Below are positions 20,891 through 28,383 of a DNA stretch of 29,296 bases, one piece after another. The notes below the pieces were generated by a model. It was not told the origin of the DNA and ran no database searches. It was given only the letters and a program-made list of their open reading frames with translations. Source of the DNA: Actinomycetota bacterium (lineage in GTDB: Bacteria > Actinomycetota > UBA4738 > HRBIN12); assembly GCA_004366195.1 (NCBI GenBank), contig ML214172.1, forward strand, positions 892-30,187, read 5' to 3'. A program made the position numbers and the translations under genes. The first letter of the stretch is position 1. The number at the start of each line of letters is the position of its first letter.

Positions 20891-21541
20891 ATGCGGCGGA
20901 TCGGCGTGGCGCTGCTGGCGATGGCGGGCGTGCTCGGCCTGGTGCTGTTCGGACTGGCACGGGCGGGGACCGAGACGGACCCGCTCGCGGGAGGTCGGGT
21001 CCAGGCCACGACGGATGTGCTGGGCGGGAGCGTGCTCCTCGAGCCGCCCCCTGAGGGCTTCGTGCCCTGGGTGAGCGCGGAGGAGGCCAGGAAGGCCGCG
21101 GCGGCGTTCACGGGGGTGCCGGCCGACGCGTTCGAGGCGCCCATCCTCGCCCTGTACTCGAGCGCGGACCGCTCGGTCGATGCGGAGGGGCGGCCGAACG
21201 GGCCGTTGCTGCACCAAGACGTGCCGGTGTGGTGGCTGGAGGTGCCCTCCGAGCACGTGCTCGGGCTTGCGGAGGTCTGGTACGGGGCCGACGCGGGGTT
21301 CGACGCGGAGGCGGCGCTCGCCAAGGGCACGGTCGGCGCGGGGAGCGTGCTCGTGGACGCGTGCACCGGGGAGGCGGGGCACGGGCAGTTCGGCATCCGG
21401 CCGGCGGAGCGCGCCGGCGAGCTCGCGGTCGAGGTGTCTCACGACCTCGGGGCCCTGTCCTTCGCGCACGAGCACCGGGATCCCTCCTGTCCGACCGGCC
21501 ACACGTGGCGCCCGCCCTGGCTGACCGGCGCCTCGGGGTGA
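20891..21541 (+). CDS. Exported or membrane-anchored protein of unknown function
   Basis: ATG 20891, about 9 nt after GAGAGGGG, gives 216 residues; the frame is open a little further up but the signal sequence begins here. MRRIGVALLAMAGVLGLVLFGLARAG is a signal peptide or N-terminal membrane anchor. The outer part has YSSADRSVDAEGRP, PVWWLEVPSEH and two Cys residues (in VDACTGEAG and DPSCPTGH) that could form a disulphide. I recognise no family. It follows the small secreted peptide and is convergent with the DUF4349 chimera, with a strong hairpin over its stop codon. Confidence 0.65.
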   Translation: MRRIGVALLAMAGVLGLVLFGLARAGTETDPLAGGRVQATTDVLGGSVLLEPPPEGFVPWVSAEEARKAAAAFTGVPADAFEAPILALYSSADRSVDAEGRPNGPLLHQDVPVWWLEVPSEHVLGLAEVWYGADAGFDAEAALAKGTVGAGSVLVDACTGEAGHGQFGIRPAERAGELAVEVSHDLGALSFAHEHRDPSCPTGHTWRPPWLTGASG

Positions 21542-21557
21542 GCGGTGCCCCCGAGGC
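21530..21557. terminator. Hairpin across the stop codon, between convergent genes
   Basis: GCCTCGGGG (21530-21538) pairs perfectly with CCCCGAGGC (21549-21557). The 10-nt loop contains the TGA of the upstream gene. It lies 13 nt before the minus-strand stop at 21570 and probably terminates both genes. Confidence 0.6.
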
Positions 21558-21569
21558 TCGGGACGTGAC

Positions 21570-22214
21570 TCAGGCCGCGCGGCGGCGACGGACCCGGCGA
21601 ACGACGAACCAGACGACCGCTGCGGCGACGAGGATCGGGACGAGGTAGCCGAGGCCGACGATCGTCCCCGCCACGACCCCGAAGAAGCCGGCGATGGCGC
21701 GGTCGAAGGCCCGGGGGATGCTCGGGTTCCGGATCGGCGCCTCGGGGGTGACGCCCTCCTCGTGGAGCTCGAGCCGGATCGTGGCGTAGGCGACGCGGTC
21801 CTCGAGGAGGGAGAGCGCGCCCTGGAGCTCCTCGATCCGGAGCTGGGTGTCGTCGAGGGCGTTCTGCACCCGGATCGTCTGCTCGATGGTCGTCGCCCGG
21901 TCCATGAGGCCGAGGAGCACGGCCCGGCGGGCCTTGGCGATCCGCAGGCGAGCCCGGAGGTCCACGTACTCGGCGGTCACGTCCTCGCCCCGGATGGTCT
22001 GGACCTCGACCTCGCCGAGGGCCCGGAGGTCGCGGAGGGCGGCCGCGAACCGGGGCGCGGGGACCCGCATCACGATGGAGCCGTCCACCGCGCCGGTGCG
22101 GAAGTACCGGGCGAGCAGGTGCCGGGCGATCCCGTACAGCCATCCGGTCGCCCCGAGCCCCCGATCGCGGAAGCGCCGACGCGAGGCGAAAGCCTGCGCG
22201 AAGGTCTCTGCCAC
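21570..22214 (-). CDS. DUF4349-type protein fused to a sigma-factor fragment
   Basis: The C-terminal part (from about 22082 down) is a DUF4349 domain: IVMRVPAPRFAAALRDLRALG, GEDVTAEYVDLRARLRIAKA, a coiled coil RVQNALDDTQLRIEELQGALSLLEDRVAYATIRLEL, then a membrane helix (GFFGVVAGTIVGLGYLVPILVAAAVVWFV, split here for reading) and an Arg-rich tail. DUF4349 proteins are normally exported and anchored by an N-terminal signal or lipobox, with an extra ~100 residues before this point. Here that part is replaced in frame by residues from an ECF sigma factor. No ATG/GTG/TTG exists at the front of the sigma segment; the first usable in-frame start is GTG 22214, giving 214 residues. Without a signal peptide, export is doubtful. 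It may be a deletion product and non-functional, or an assembly join. Confidence 0.6.
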   Translation of the reverse strand: MAETFAQAFASRRRFRDRGLGATGWLYGIARHLLARYFRTGAVDGSIVMRVPAPRFAAALRDLRALGEVEVQTIRGEDVTAEYVDLRARLRIAKARRAVLLGLMDRATTIEQTIRVQNALDDTQLRIEELQGALSLLEDRVAYATIRLELHEEGVTPEAPIRNPSIPRAFDRAIAGFFGVVAGTIVGLGYLVPILVAAAVVWFVVRRVRRRRAA

Positions 22215-22259
22215 GAGCTCGGCCGCGGCCTCCGGGTCGAGCGTCCGCCGAGCGAAGTA
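22083..22259 (-). pseudogene. ECF sigma factor region 2 remnant
   Basis: Read on the minus strand this segment gives YFARRTLDPEAAAELVAET, then FAQAFASRRRFRDRG, ATGWLYGIARHLLARYFR and GAVD. That is region 2 of an extracytoplasmic-function sigma factor, including the WLYGIARHLL core-binding and -10 recognition helix. Both the front of region 2 and all of the linker and region 4 are absent. The frame continues directly into DUF4349 residues (GSIVMRVP) at about 22082. It cannot be a working sigma factor. Upstream the frame has no start codon and runs into the promoter of the S9 peptidase on the other strand. Confidence 0.65.
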
Positions 22260-22283
22260 CCGTTCCCGTGACGGGTGGGTTGG

Positions 22284-22289
22284 TAGGCT
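22284..22289 (+). promoter_or_regulatory. -10 box of the S9 peptidase gene
   Basis: TAGGCT lies 9 nt before ATG 22299 with no Shine-Dalgarno between, consistent with a leaderless mRNA. A good -35 is not visible. Confidence 0.45.
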
Positions 22290-22298
22290 CCGCCGGGT

Positions 22299-24398
22299 AT
22301 GAGCCTCGGGCCGCTCCAGGGGTTCCCGCGTCAGGTCGCCCGCACCCGCGGGTTCTCCCTCGGCCTGCCGAGATCGTTCGCCGTGGCCCCCGACGGTTCG
22401 CGGGTGGTCTTCCTCCGCTCGAAGGCCGGGGACGACCCCGTCACCTGCCTGTGGACGCTGGATCCGGCGAGCGGGGAGGAGCGGTGCGTCTTCGACCCGC
22501 GCACGCGCGGCCTCGAGGAGGGTGAGGAGCTCTCCGAGGCCGAGCGCGCCCGCCGCGAGCGCGTGCGGGAGCGCGCCGGCGGGATCACCGCCTACGCGAC
22601 CGATCGCGCGGTGCGGCGGGTCGTGTTCGCGGTCGCGGGTCGTCCGTACGTGGCGGACCTCGCCGAGGGGTGGGTGGAGGAGCTCACGGTCCCCGGTACC
22701 GTGGACGACCCGCGCCTCGACCCCACGGGGCGGTGGGTGGCCTACGTGGTGGAGGGAGCGCTCCACGTCCGCGACCTGGGGGGCTCGAACCGCGTGCTCG
22801 CCGGCGACGACGACCCCGACACGTTCTGGGGGCTGCCGGAGTTCGTGGCGGCCGAGGAGATGCGCCGCCTGCGCGGTCACTGGTGGTCGCCGGACGGGCG
22901 GCACCTCGCGGCGACCCGGGTGGACGAGCGGCGGGTGCGGATCTGGTACCTCTCGGACCCCACCGACCCGGCGGCGCCGCCGCGCGCCGTGCGCTACCCG
23001 CAGGCGGGGACCGAGGACGCCGACGTCCGGCTCTTCGTGTTCGACGTCCGCAGCGGCGAGCGGGTGGAGATCGTCTGGGACCGCGAGGCCTTCCCCTACC
23101 TCGCGCGCGTGGTCTGGGACGAACCCGGTCCCCTCACGCTCCTGGTGCAGACCCGGGACCAGCGCCGGGTGCGGCTGCTCGAGGCCGACCCCGAGCGCGG
23201 CGCCACGTCGGTCCTCGCCGAGCTCGAGGACCCCGCGTGGTTCGAGCTGCCGGAGGACGCGCCGCGCCGTCTGGCCGACGGGCGCCTGGTCATGGTGGTC
23301 CCCGATCGGGAGGCGGACACCTTCCGGCTCACCGTGGACGGCGAGCCGGTCACACCCCCCGGCCTGCAGGTGCGCGAGGTGCTCTCGGTCGGCGAGGACG
23401 TCCTGTTCCGGGCCTCCGAGGACCCCACCGAGGTGCACCTCTGGCGCTGGAGCCCCAGGGACGGCGCCGAGCGCCTCACGCACGAGCCCGGGGTCCACAC
23501 CGGGGCGGAGGGGGGAGGGCTCCTCGTCGTGAGCTCGGCCACGCTCGCGGCGACGCTGCCCGAGACGGTGGTGCGGGCGGGCGAGCGCGAGGTGGCGCGG
23601 ATCGGCTCGGTCGCCGAGACCCCGGTGGTCTCGCCGGCGCCGACGTTCCTCCGGCTCGGGCACCGCGAGCTCCGCGCCGCGTTGCTGCTGCCCGGTGGGC
23701 GTGAGCCTGACCGGCCGCTCCCGGTCGTGCTCGACCCCTACGGCGGGCCGGGGCCGTTCGCGAACCGGGTCGTCGCGAGCGGCGGCGCGCACCTCACCTC
23801 GCAGTGGCTCGCCGACCACGGCTTCGCGGTGTTGGTCGTGGACGGCCGAGGGACGGACGGGCGCGGCCCGGCCTGGCATCGAGCGATCCACCGGGACTTC
23901 ACGGTGGCCCTGGAGGACCAGGTGGAGGGGCTCCACGCGGCGGCCGAGCGCCTCGGCTTCCTGGATCTCTCGCGGGTCGGGATCCGCGGCTGGTCGTTCG
24001 GCGGCTACCTGGCCGCCCTCGCCGTCCTCCGGCGCCCCGACGTGTTCCACGCGGCGGTGGTGGGGGCGCCGGTGACGGACTGGCGCCTGTACGACACCCA
24101 CTACACGGAGCGGTACCTCGGCCATCCCGCCGTGGACCCCGAGCCCTACGAGCGCTGCTCGATCGTGGCCGACGCCCCGCGCCTGGAGCGTCCCGTGCTC
24201 CTCATCCACGGGCTCGCCGACGACAACGTGTACGTCGCGCACACGTTGCGCTTGGCCGCCGCGCTCTTCGAGGCCGGACGGTTCCCGGAGCTCGTGCTCA
24301 TCCCCTCGGCCACCCATCTCACGCGGGACGCGGCGGTGACGGAGAACCTGCTCCGGGTCCAGGTCGACTTCCTGCGCCGGCACCTGCTCGGGACGTGA
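22299..24398 (+). CDS. S9-family dipeptidyl/prolyl oligopeptidase, DPP4-like
   Basis: The 699-residue protein has an N-terminal beta-propeller (about 20-440) and a C-terminal alpha/beta-hydrolase domain. The catalytic triad is Ser566 in GWSFGGYLAAL, Asp641 in HGLADDNVYVAH and His673 in SATHLTRD. In the propeller, EFVAAEEMRRLRGHWWSPDG carries a Glu pair (186-187) matching the Glu-Glu that binds the free N-terminus of substrates in DPP4, so release of N-terminal dipeptides, often X-Pro, is expected. There is no signal peptide, so the enzyme is cytoplasmic, probably for peptide turnover. The mRNA looks leaderless. It is a single gene between the chimera (divergent) and lysC. Confidence 0.9.
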   Translation: MSLGPLQGFPRQVARTRGFSLGLPRSFAVAPDGSRVVFLRSKAGDDPVTCLWTLDPASGEERCVFDPRTRGLEEGEELSEAERARRERVRERAGGITAYATDRAVRRVVFAVAGRPYVADLAEGWVEELTVPGTVDDPRLDPTGRWVAYVVEGALHVRDLGGSNRVLAGDDDPDTFWGLPEFVAAEEMRRLRGHWWSPDGRHLAATRVDERRVRIWYLSDPTDPAAPPRAVRYPQAGTEDADVRLFVFDVRSGERVEIVWDREAFPYLARVVWDEPGPLTLLVQTRDQRRVRLLEADPERGATSVLAELEDPAWFELPEDAPRRLADGRLVMVVPDREADTFRLTVDGEPVTPPGLQVREVLSVGEDVLFRASEDPTEVHLWRWSPRDGAERLTHEPGVHTGAEGGGLLVVSSATLAATLPETVVRAGEREVARIGSVAETPVVSPAPTFLRLGHRELRAALLLPGGREPDRPLPVVLDPYGGPGPFANRVVASGGAHLTSQWLADHGFAVLVVDGRGTDGRGPAWHRAIHRDFTVALEDQVEGLHAAAERLGFLDLSRVGIRGWSFGGYLAALAVLRRPDVFHAAVVGAPVTDWRLYDTHYTERYLGHPAVDPEPYERCSIVADAPRLERPVLLIHGLADDNVYVAHTLRLAAALFEAGRFPELVLIPSATHLTRDAAVTENLLRVQVDFLRRHLLGT

Positions 24399-24410
24399 CC
24401 GCGCCCTTGC

Positions 24411-24451
24411 TACCCTGAGCGCGAGCGCGGTTCGCGCGGCCCGCGAGGAGG
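24411..24451 (+). promoter_or_regulatory. lysC promoter/leader
   Basis: TACCCT at 24411-24416 is a candidate -10. A 6-bp hairpin GCGCGA/TCGCGC (24419-24424 with 24432-24437) follows, then Shine-Dalgarno GAGGAGG (24445-24451), 5 nt before GTG 24457. The leader is only about 40 nt, too short for a lysine riboswitch, so feedback control is probably at the enzyme level. Confidence 0.4.
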
Positions 24452-24456
24452 ACGGC

Positions 24457-25680
24457 GTGAGCATCATCGTGCAGAAGTACGGGGGGACCTCCGTCGCCAC
24501 CACCGAGCGCATCCAGGCGGTGGCCGACCGCATCGTCCGGACCCGTGAGGCGGGGCACGACGTGGTCGTCGTGGTCTCGGCCATGGGCGACACCACCGAC
24601 GAGCTGCTGCGCATGGCCCACGAGATCGCCGACCGGCCCGAGCCGCGCGAGCTCGACATGCTCCTCACCGCCGGCGAGCGGATCGCCATGAGCCTGCTCG
24701 CGATCGCCGTCTGCGCCCGCGGCTGTCGGGCCGCCTCCTACACCGGCTCGCAGGCCGGGATCATCACCGACACCCACCACGGCGCGGCGAAGATCATCGA
24801 GATCCGCCCGAAGCGGATCATCGAATCCCTGGAGACGGGGAACGTGGTGATCGTGGCCGGGTTCCAGGGGCTGTCCACGAGCTACGACATCACCACGCTC
24901 GGTCGCGGGGGATCGGACACGACCGCGGTCGCGCTCGCGGCCGCGCTGGATGCCGAGGTGTGCGAGATCTACACCGACGTGGACGGCGTGTTCACCGCCG
25001 ACCCGCGGGTGGTGCCGGAGGCGCGGAAGCTGGACCGGATCACCTACGAGGAGATGCTCGAGCTCGCCGCGGCCGGCGCGAAGGTCCTCCAGTCGCGGTC
25101 GGTGGAGTACGCTCGTCGCCACGACGTGCGCGTGCACGTGCGCTCGTCGTTCCACGACGGGCCCGGGACGTGGGTCGTGAAGGAGGAGGAGATGGAGGTC
25201 GGGATGGAGGCGCCGCTCATCTCGGGCGTCGCCCTCGACGTCACGGAGGCGAAGATCACCTTCGACGAGGTCCCCGACCGGCCGGGCATCGCCGCCAAGC
25301 TGTTCCGGGCGGTCGCGGACCAGGGCGTGAACGTGGACATGATCGTGCAGAACGTCTCGCACGAGGGCCGAACCGACATGTCCTTCACCGTGCCCCGGGA
25401 CGACGTGGTGAAGATCAAGGCCGCCCTCGACGACATCGCGCACGAGGTCGGCGCGGTGCGGTTCTCTGTCGACGAGGACATCGCGAAGGTCTCGCTCGTC
25501 GGGGCGGGGATGAAGAGCCACCCGGGCGTGGCGGCCGACATGTTCGAGGCCATCGCGGCCGAGGGCATCAACATCGAGATGATCTCCACCTCGCCGATCC
25601 GGGTCTCCTGCGTGGTCCGGGCGGCCGACGGCGAGCGCGCGGCCCGGGCGATCCATCGGAAGTTCGGGCTGCAGGGATGA
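24457..25680 (+). CDS. lysC: Aspartate kinase (alpha subunit; internal beta start)
   Basis: The 407-residue product phosphorylates L-aspartate, the first step to lysine, threonine, methionine and diaminopimelate. The kinase domain opens with IIVQKYGGTSV (residues 3-13) and includes LLTAGERIAMSLLA, TTLGRGGSDTTAVALA and EIYTDVDGVFTADPR. Two ACT regulatory domains fill residues ~255-407 (FDEVPDRPGIAAKLFRAV, KVSLVGAGMKSHPGVAADMF, NIEMISTSPIRVSCVV). Length and layout match the alpha2beta2 enzymes of Bacillus and Corynebacterium, in which a separate beta chain equal to the ACT part is made from an internal start; such a start with a strong Shine-Dalgarno is present at 25192. The stop overlaps the next gene (ATGA). 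asd follows one gene later. Confidence 0.95.
   Translation: MSIIVQKYGGTSVATTERIQAVADRIVRTREAGHDVVVVVSAMGDTTDELLRMAHEIADRPEPRELDMLLTAGERIAMSLLAIAVCARGCRAASYTGSQAGIITDTHHGAAKIIEIRPKRIIESLETGNVVIVAGFQGLSTSYDITTLGRGGSDTTAVALAAALDAEVCEIYTDVDGVFTADPRVVPEARKLDRITYEEMLELAAAGAKVLQSRSVEYARRHDVRVHVRSSFHDGPGTWVVKEEEMEVGMEAPLISGVALDVTEAKITFDEVPDRPGIAAKLFRAVADQGVNVDMIVQNVSHEGRTDMSFTVPRDDVVKIKAALDDIAHEVGAVRFSVDEDIAKVSLVGAGMKSHPGVAADMFEAIAAEGINIEMISTSPIRVSCVVRAADGERAARAIHRKFGLQG
25180..25194 (+). promoter_or_regulatory. Internal ribosome binding site and start for the LysC beta subunit
   Basis: AAGGAGG (25180-25186) is a near-perfect Shine-Dalgarno placed 5 nt before ATG 25192, which is in frame with lysC (codon 246). 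The product would be 162 residues, the ACT domains only, close to the beta subunits known from other alpha2beta2 aspartate kinases. A second in-frame ATG lies at 25204. Confidence 0.6.
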
Positions 25681-26363
25681 TCGTCTGTCCCGCCTGCCGG
25701 CACGCGAACGACGAGGAGGCGGAGGTCTGCGCGCGTTGCGGCGGTTCGCTCGAGCCGGTCCCCCTGGTCGTCGCCCGGCGGGCCGCGCCGAAGGTAGCGC
25801 GCCCGATCGAGATCCCGCCGCCGGAGCCGCCCTCGCGCTGGCGGGCGGTCGCGCTCCTCGGGGCGCTGGTCGCCGGGCTGGTCGGAGCCGGCACCTTCCT
25901 GCTCCTGCGGCCGGACCCCTGTGAGGGCGCGAACTTCTCCTCGCCGACCTTCGGGTATTGCCTGAGCGTCCCCGAGGGCTGGACCGCCGAGCCGGCGCGC
26001 TTCGGCGACCAGGTGACCCTCGACCAGTTCGCGCCGCCGGCGGACGCCGCCACGGTGATCGTCGACGCGACCGACCTCGAGCGGGGGGTGACGCTCGAGG
26101 ACTGGGCCGGGTTCGTCCGCCAGCAGGACGCCGACGCGGGGCTGACGCCGGGTCCGGCGAGCGAGACGAGCGTGGACGGCGTGCCGGCTCGGCAGTGGGA
26201 CGTCACCGCGACCTCCGACGCCGGGACCTCCTACCGCATGCGCGAGGTCGTCGTGGTGCGGGACGAGGTCGGCTGGCGGATCGCCCTCAGCGATACCGAG
26301 GAGGGCTTCGCCGTCTCCTCGGTCGTCTTCGAGCGCATGCTCGACTCCTTCCGGTTCCGCTGA
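25677..26363 (+). CDS. Zinc-ribbon membrane protein with extracytoplasmic domain
   Basis: ATG 25677 overlaps the lysC stop (ATGA); the product has 228 residues. The N-terminus is a zinc ribbon, CPAC and CARC separated by 13 residues. A Pro-rich linker and one membrane helix (WRAVALLGALVAGLVGAGTF) follow. The outer part contains FGYCLSVPEGWTAE, a PsbP/lipoprotein-like start seen in many secreted actinobacterial proteins, and ends FERMLDSFRFR; two Cys (PCEGANF, FGYC) could pair. The function is not known. Overlap with lysC suggests co-transcription only, not a role in the aspartate pathway. Confidence 0.75.
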   Translation: MIVCPACRHANDEEAEVCARCGGSLEPVPLVVARRAAPKVARPIEIPPPEPPSRWRAVALLGALVAGLVGAGTFLLLRPDPCEGANFSSPTFGYCLSVPEGWTAEPARFGDQVTLDQFAPPADAATVIVDATDLERGVTLEDWAGFVRQQDADAGLTPGPASETSVDGVPARQWDVTATSDAGTSYRMREVVVVRDEVGWRIALSDTEEGFAVSSVVFERMLDSFRFR

Positions 26364-26372
26364 CCCGGCTCG

Positions 26373-26399
26373 GGGCCGGCGGTTCGAGCGCCCCGGCCC
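26373..26399 (+). terminator. Terminator after the lysC operon
   Basis: GGGCCGG (26373-26379) pairs with CCGGCCC (26393-26399); two more pairs can form inside. It begins 10 nt after the stop at 26363 and ends 11 nt before the asd -10 box, separating the two units. There is no U-tract. Confidence 0.5.
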
Positions 26400-26409
26400 G
26401 CTCGGCCGG

Positions 26410-26415
26410 TACCAT
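26410..26415 (+). promoter_or_regulatory. -10 box of asd
   Basis: TACCAT lies 8 nt before ATG 26424, with no Shine-Dalgarno between them, so the asd mRNA is probably leaderless. The -35 side is occupied by the terminator hairpin. Confidence 0.45.
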
Positions 26416-26423
26416 GTCCCGCG

Positions 26424-27455
26424 ATGCGTGTCGCCGTCGTGGGAGCGACCGGGGCCGTCGGCCGGGAGATGATCCGGATCCTGCAGGAGCGGGACTTCCC
26501 GGCGGACGTGGTCGTGCCGCTCGCCTCCGAGCGGTCGGCGGGGCGGGCGATCGCCTTCCGCGGACGCGAGCTCGAGGTCCGCCCCCTGAGCCTGGAGGCC
26601 CTGGACGGGGTGGACATCGCGCTGTCCTCCTGCGGTGGAGCGGTGGCGCGGACGTTCGTGCCGCAGGCCGCCGAGCGCGGGACGGTCTGCGTGGACAACT
26701 CCTCCGCCTTCCGGATGGAGCCCTGGGCTGGCCTCGTCATCCCCGAGATCAACCCCGAGGAGGTGCGCCCCGACCGCCGGGTGTACTGCGTGCCGAACTG
26801 CACGATCATCACCACGCTCATGGCGGTCGCGCCGCTGCACCGCGCGGCGGGGCTCCGCGCGCTCTCGGTCGCCTCCTACCAGGCGGTCTCCGGCGCCGGG
26901 CACAAGGGCGTGCGGGAGCTCGCCGAGCAGATCGGCAAGCTCGCCGGCTCGGAGGAGGAGCTCGGCCACCCCGACCCGGAGGCGCTGCCCCGGGGCGAGG
27001 TCTTCGGCAAGACCATCGCCTACAACGTCGTGGCCAAGATCGACGCCTTCGATCCCGAGACCGGGTTCACGTTCGAGGAGATCAAGATGGCCCGCGAGGC
27101 CAAGCGGATCCTCGCGCTGCCGGATCTGGAGATCGCGGCGACCTGCGTGCGCGTGCCGGTCGTGACCGGGCACTCGGTGGCGGTGGAGGCGACGTTCGAG
27201 CGGGAGCTCGCGCCGACCGAGGCTCGGGAGATCCTCGCCGCGGCGCCGGGCGTCCGGGTGATGGACGACCCCGCGAACCTCGTCTACCCGAGCCCGCTGG
27301 AGGCCGCGGGGGGCGACGACGTGCTCGTCGGCCGGATCCGTCGCCATCCCGACCGACCGGCGACGCTCCTGCTCTTCGCGTGCGGGGACAACCTGCGCAA
27401 GGGCGCCGCGCTGAACGCGGTCCAGATCGCCGAGGCGGTCCTGCGGCTCCGGTGA
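26424..27455 (+). CDS. asd: Aspartate-semialdehyde dehydrogenase
   Basis: The 343-residue enzyme makes aspartate semialdehyde from aspartyl phosphate with NADPH, the second step of the aspartate pathway after LysC. The N-terminal Rossmann motif is VAVVGATGAVGREMIRIL. The catalytic Cys126 lies in VPNCTIITTLM, and the substrate-binding Arg and catalytic His appear in CVRVPVVTGHSVAVEATF. SSCGGAVARTF and VDNSSAFRM are further family landmarks. The length is normal. The start is fixed by the leaderless pattern. The stop overlaps the HIT gene (GTGA). Confidence 0.95.
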   Translation: MRVAVVGATGAVGREMIRILQERDFPADVVVPLASERSAGRAIAFRGRELEVRPLSLEALDGVDIALSSCGGAVARTFVPQAAERGTVCVDNSSAFRMEPWAGLVIPEINPEEVRPDRRVYCVPNCTIITTLMAVAPLHRAAGLRALSVASYQAVSGAGHKGVRELAEQIGKLAGSEEELGHPDPEALPRGEVFGKTIAYNVVAKIDAFDPETGFTFEEIKMAREAKRILALPDLEIAATCVRVPVVTGHSVAVEATFERELAPTEAREILAAAPGVRVMDDPANLVYPSPLEAAGGDDVLVGRIRRHPDRPATLLLFACGDNLRKGAALNAVQIAEAVLRLR

Positions 27456-27847
27456 GCGCCTGCGTCTTCTGCCGGATCGCGGCGGGCGAGGCCCCCGCTG
27501 AGCGCGTGCTCGAGGACGACCGCACCGTGGCGTTCCTCGACATCCATCCGGCCGGCGAGGGCCACACCCTCGTGATCCCGAGGGCCCACGCCGAGACGAT
27601 CTGGGACGTGACGGCCGAGGACTGGGGGGCGGTGTGGCGCACGGTCCGTCGGGTCGCGGCGGGCCTGCGGGCCGCGTTCGACCCCGACGGCCTCTACGTG
27701 CGGCAGGCCAACGGGCACCTCGGGGGTCAGGAGGTCATGCACCTGCATGCCCACCTGATCCCCCGCTACGCGGCCGGCCGAGCTCCCGGCCTCGGCGGCC
27801 TCGCCCCGGTGGCCGAGCGCCTCCGCGCCAGCCTGGAGGGCGTCTAG
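27452..27847 (+). CDS. HIT-family nucleotide hydrolase
   Basis: GTG 27452 overlaps the asd stop and gives 131 residues. The N-terminal CVFCRIAAGEAPAERVLEDD is typical of HINT-like proteins. The catalytic triad motif HxHxHxx appears as EVMHLHAHLIPRY. HIT proteins of this type hydrolyse purine nucleoside phosphoramidates such as AMP-lysine, or related adenylated compounds. The usual GG near the motif is present (HLGGQEVMHLH). It probably shares the asd promoter. A hairpin at 27869-27888 follows. Confidence 0.9.
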   Translation: MSACVFCRIAAGEAPAERVLEDDRTVAFLDIHPAGEGHTLVIPRAHAETIWDVTAEDWGAVWRTVRRVAAGLRAAFDPDGLYVRQANGHLGGQEVMHLHAHLIPRYAAGRAPGLGGLAPVAERLRASLEGV

Positions 27848-27868
27848 CGGTTCGTGGGGATCGGAGCG

Positions 27869-27888
27869 GAGGGGCGACCGTCCCCCTC
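27869..27888. terminator. Hairpin between convergent HIT and GNAT genes
   Basis: GAGGGG (27869-27874) pairs with CCCCTC (27883-27888) across an 8-nt loop. It fills the 39-bp gap between the HIT stop and the minus-strand acetyltransferase stop and could terminate both. Confidence 0.45.
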
Positions 27889-28372
27889 ACTCGTTGTAGC
27901 CGGCCTTGCCCCAGGAGGGGTCGAGGAGCTTCACGAACCACTTGCCGTTGTCGGTCCAGCCCTGGCGCTCGTAGAAGCGGTGCGTGTCGGTGCGCCAGTT
28001 GGCGGTCTCGAGCGACATCCGGAAGCACCCCCGCTTGCGCGCGAGGGACTCGGCTTCGGCGAGGAGGGCCGCGCCGATCCCGCGACCGCGCATCGAGGCC
28101 GTCACCACGAGGTCGTTGATCCAGGCCTGCGGGCGGGGGTGGCCGAGGCGCTGGCGGAACTCCATGTCGAGGAACCCGACCACGCGCCCCTCGGCCTCGG
28201 CCACGAGCGTGCGCGTCTCGCGCAGGGCGAGGTGTCCCCCGAACCGGATCTCGTAGGAGGGGTTGTGCGCCGCCGAGGGCGAGACGTCGCGGCCGAGCTC
28301 GACGAGGAGCTCCGCGACCTCCGGCCAGTCGGAGATCCTCGCCGGACGGATGTGGAACGTCGCCTCGGTCAC
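27887..28372 (-). CDS. GNAT-family N-acetyltransferase
   Basis: GTG 28372 is chosen because the GNAT fold starts right after it (TFHIRPARISDWPEVAELL); the product has 161 residues. The acetyl-CoA binding segment is INDLVVTASMRGRGIGAALLAEAESLARKRG (read in two parts: INDLVVTASMRGRGIGAALL and AEAESLARKRG), with the RGRGIG pyrophosphate loop. NWRTDTHRFYERQGWTDNGKWF is the usual C-terminal beta-bulge pattern. The acceptor is unknown. It starts 11 nt after the MazG-like gene and is likely the last gene of an MFS-MazG-GNAT unit. Confidence 0.85.
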   Translation of the reverse strand: MTEATFHIRPARISDWPEVAELLVELGRDVSPSAAHNPSYEIRFGGHLALRETRTLVAEAEGRVVGFLDMEFRQRLGHPRPQAWINDLVVTASMRGRGIGAALLAEAESLARKRGCFRMSLETANWRTDTHRFYERQGWTDNGKWFVKLLDPSWGKAGYNE

Positions 28373-28383
28373 GGCGCTCGACC

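Noticed and set aside
24399..24456. Lysine riboswitch upstream of lysC
   Set aside because: The gap is 58 nt and the leader about 40 nt; a lysine riboswitch needs well over 150 nt and none of its conserved parts are seen.
21570..24689. Very long minus-strand reading frame (over 1000 codons) covering the S9 peptidase region
   Set aside because: Only the part below about 22260 has recognisable domains. The rest is antisense to the S9 peptidase and lysC start, with biased low-complexity residues typical of a shadow frame in GC-rich DNA.
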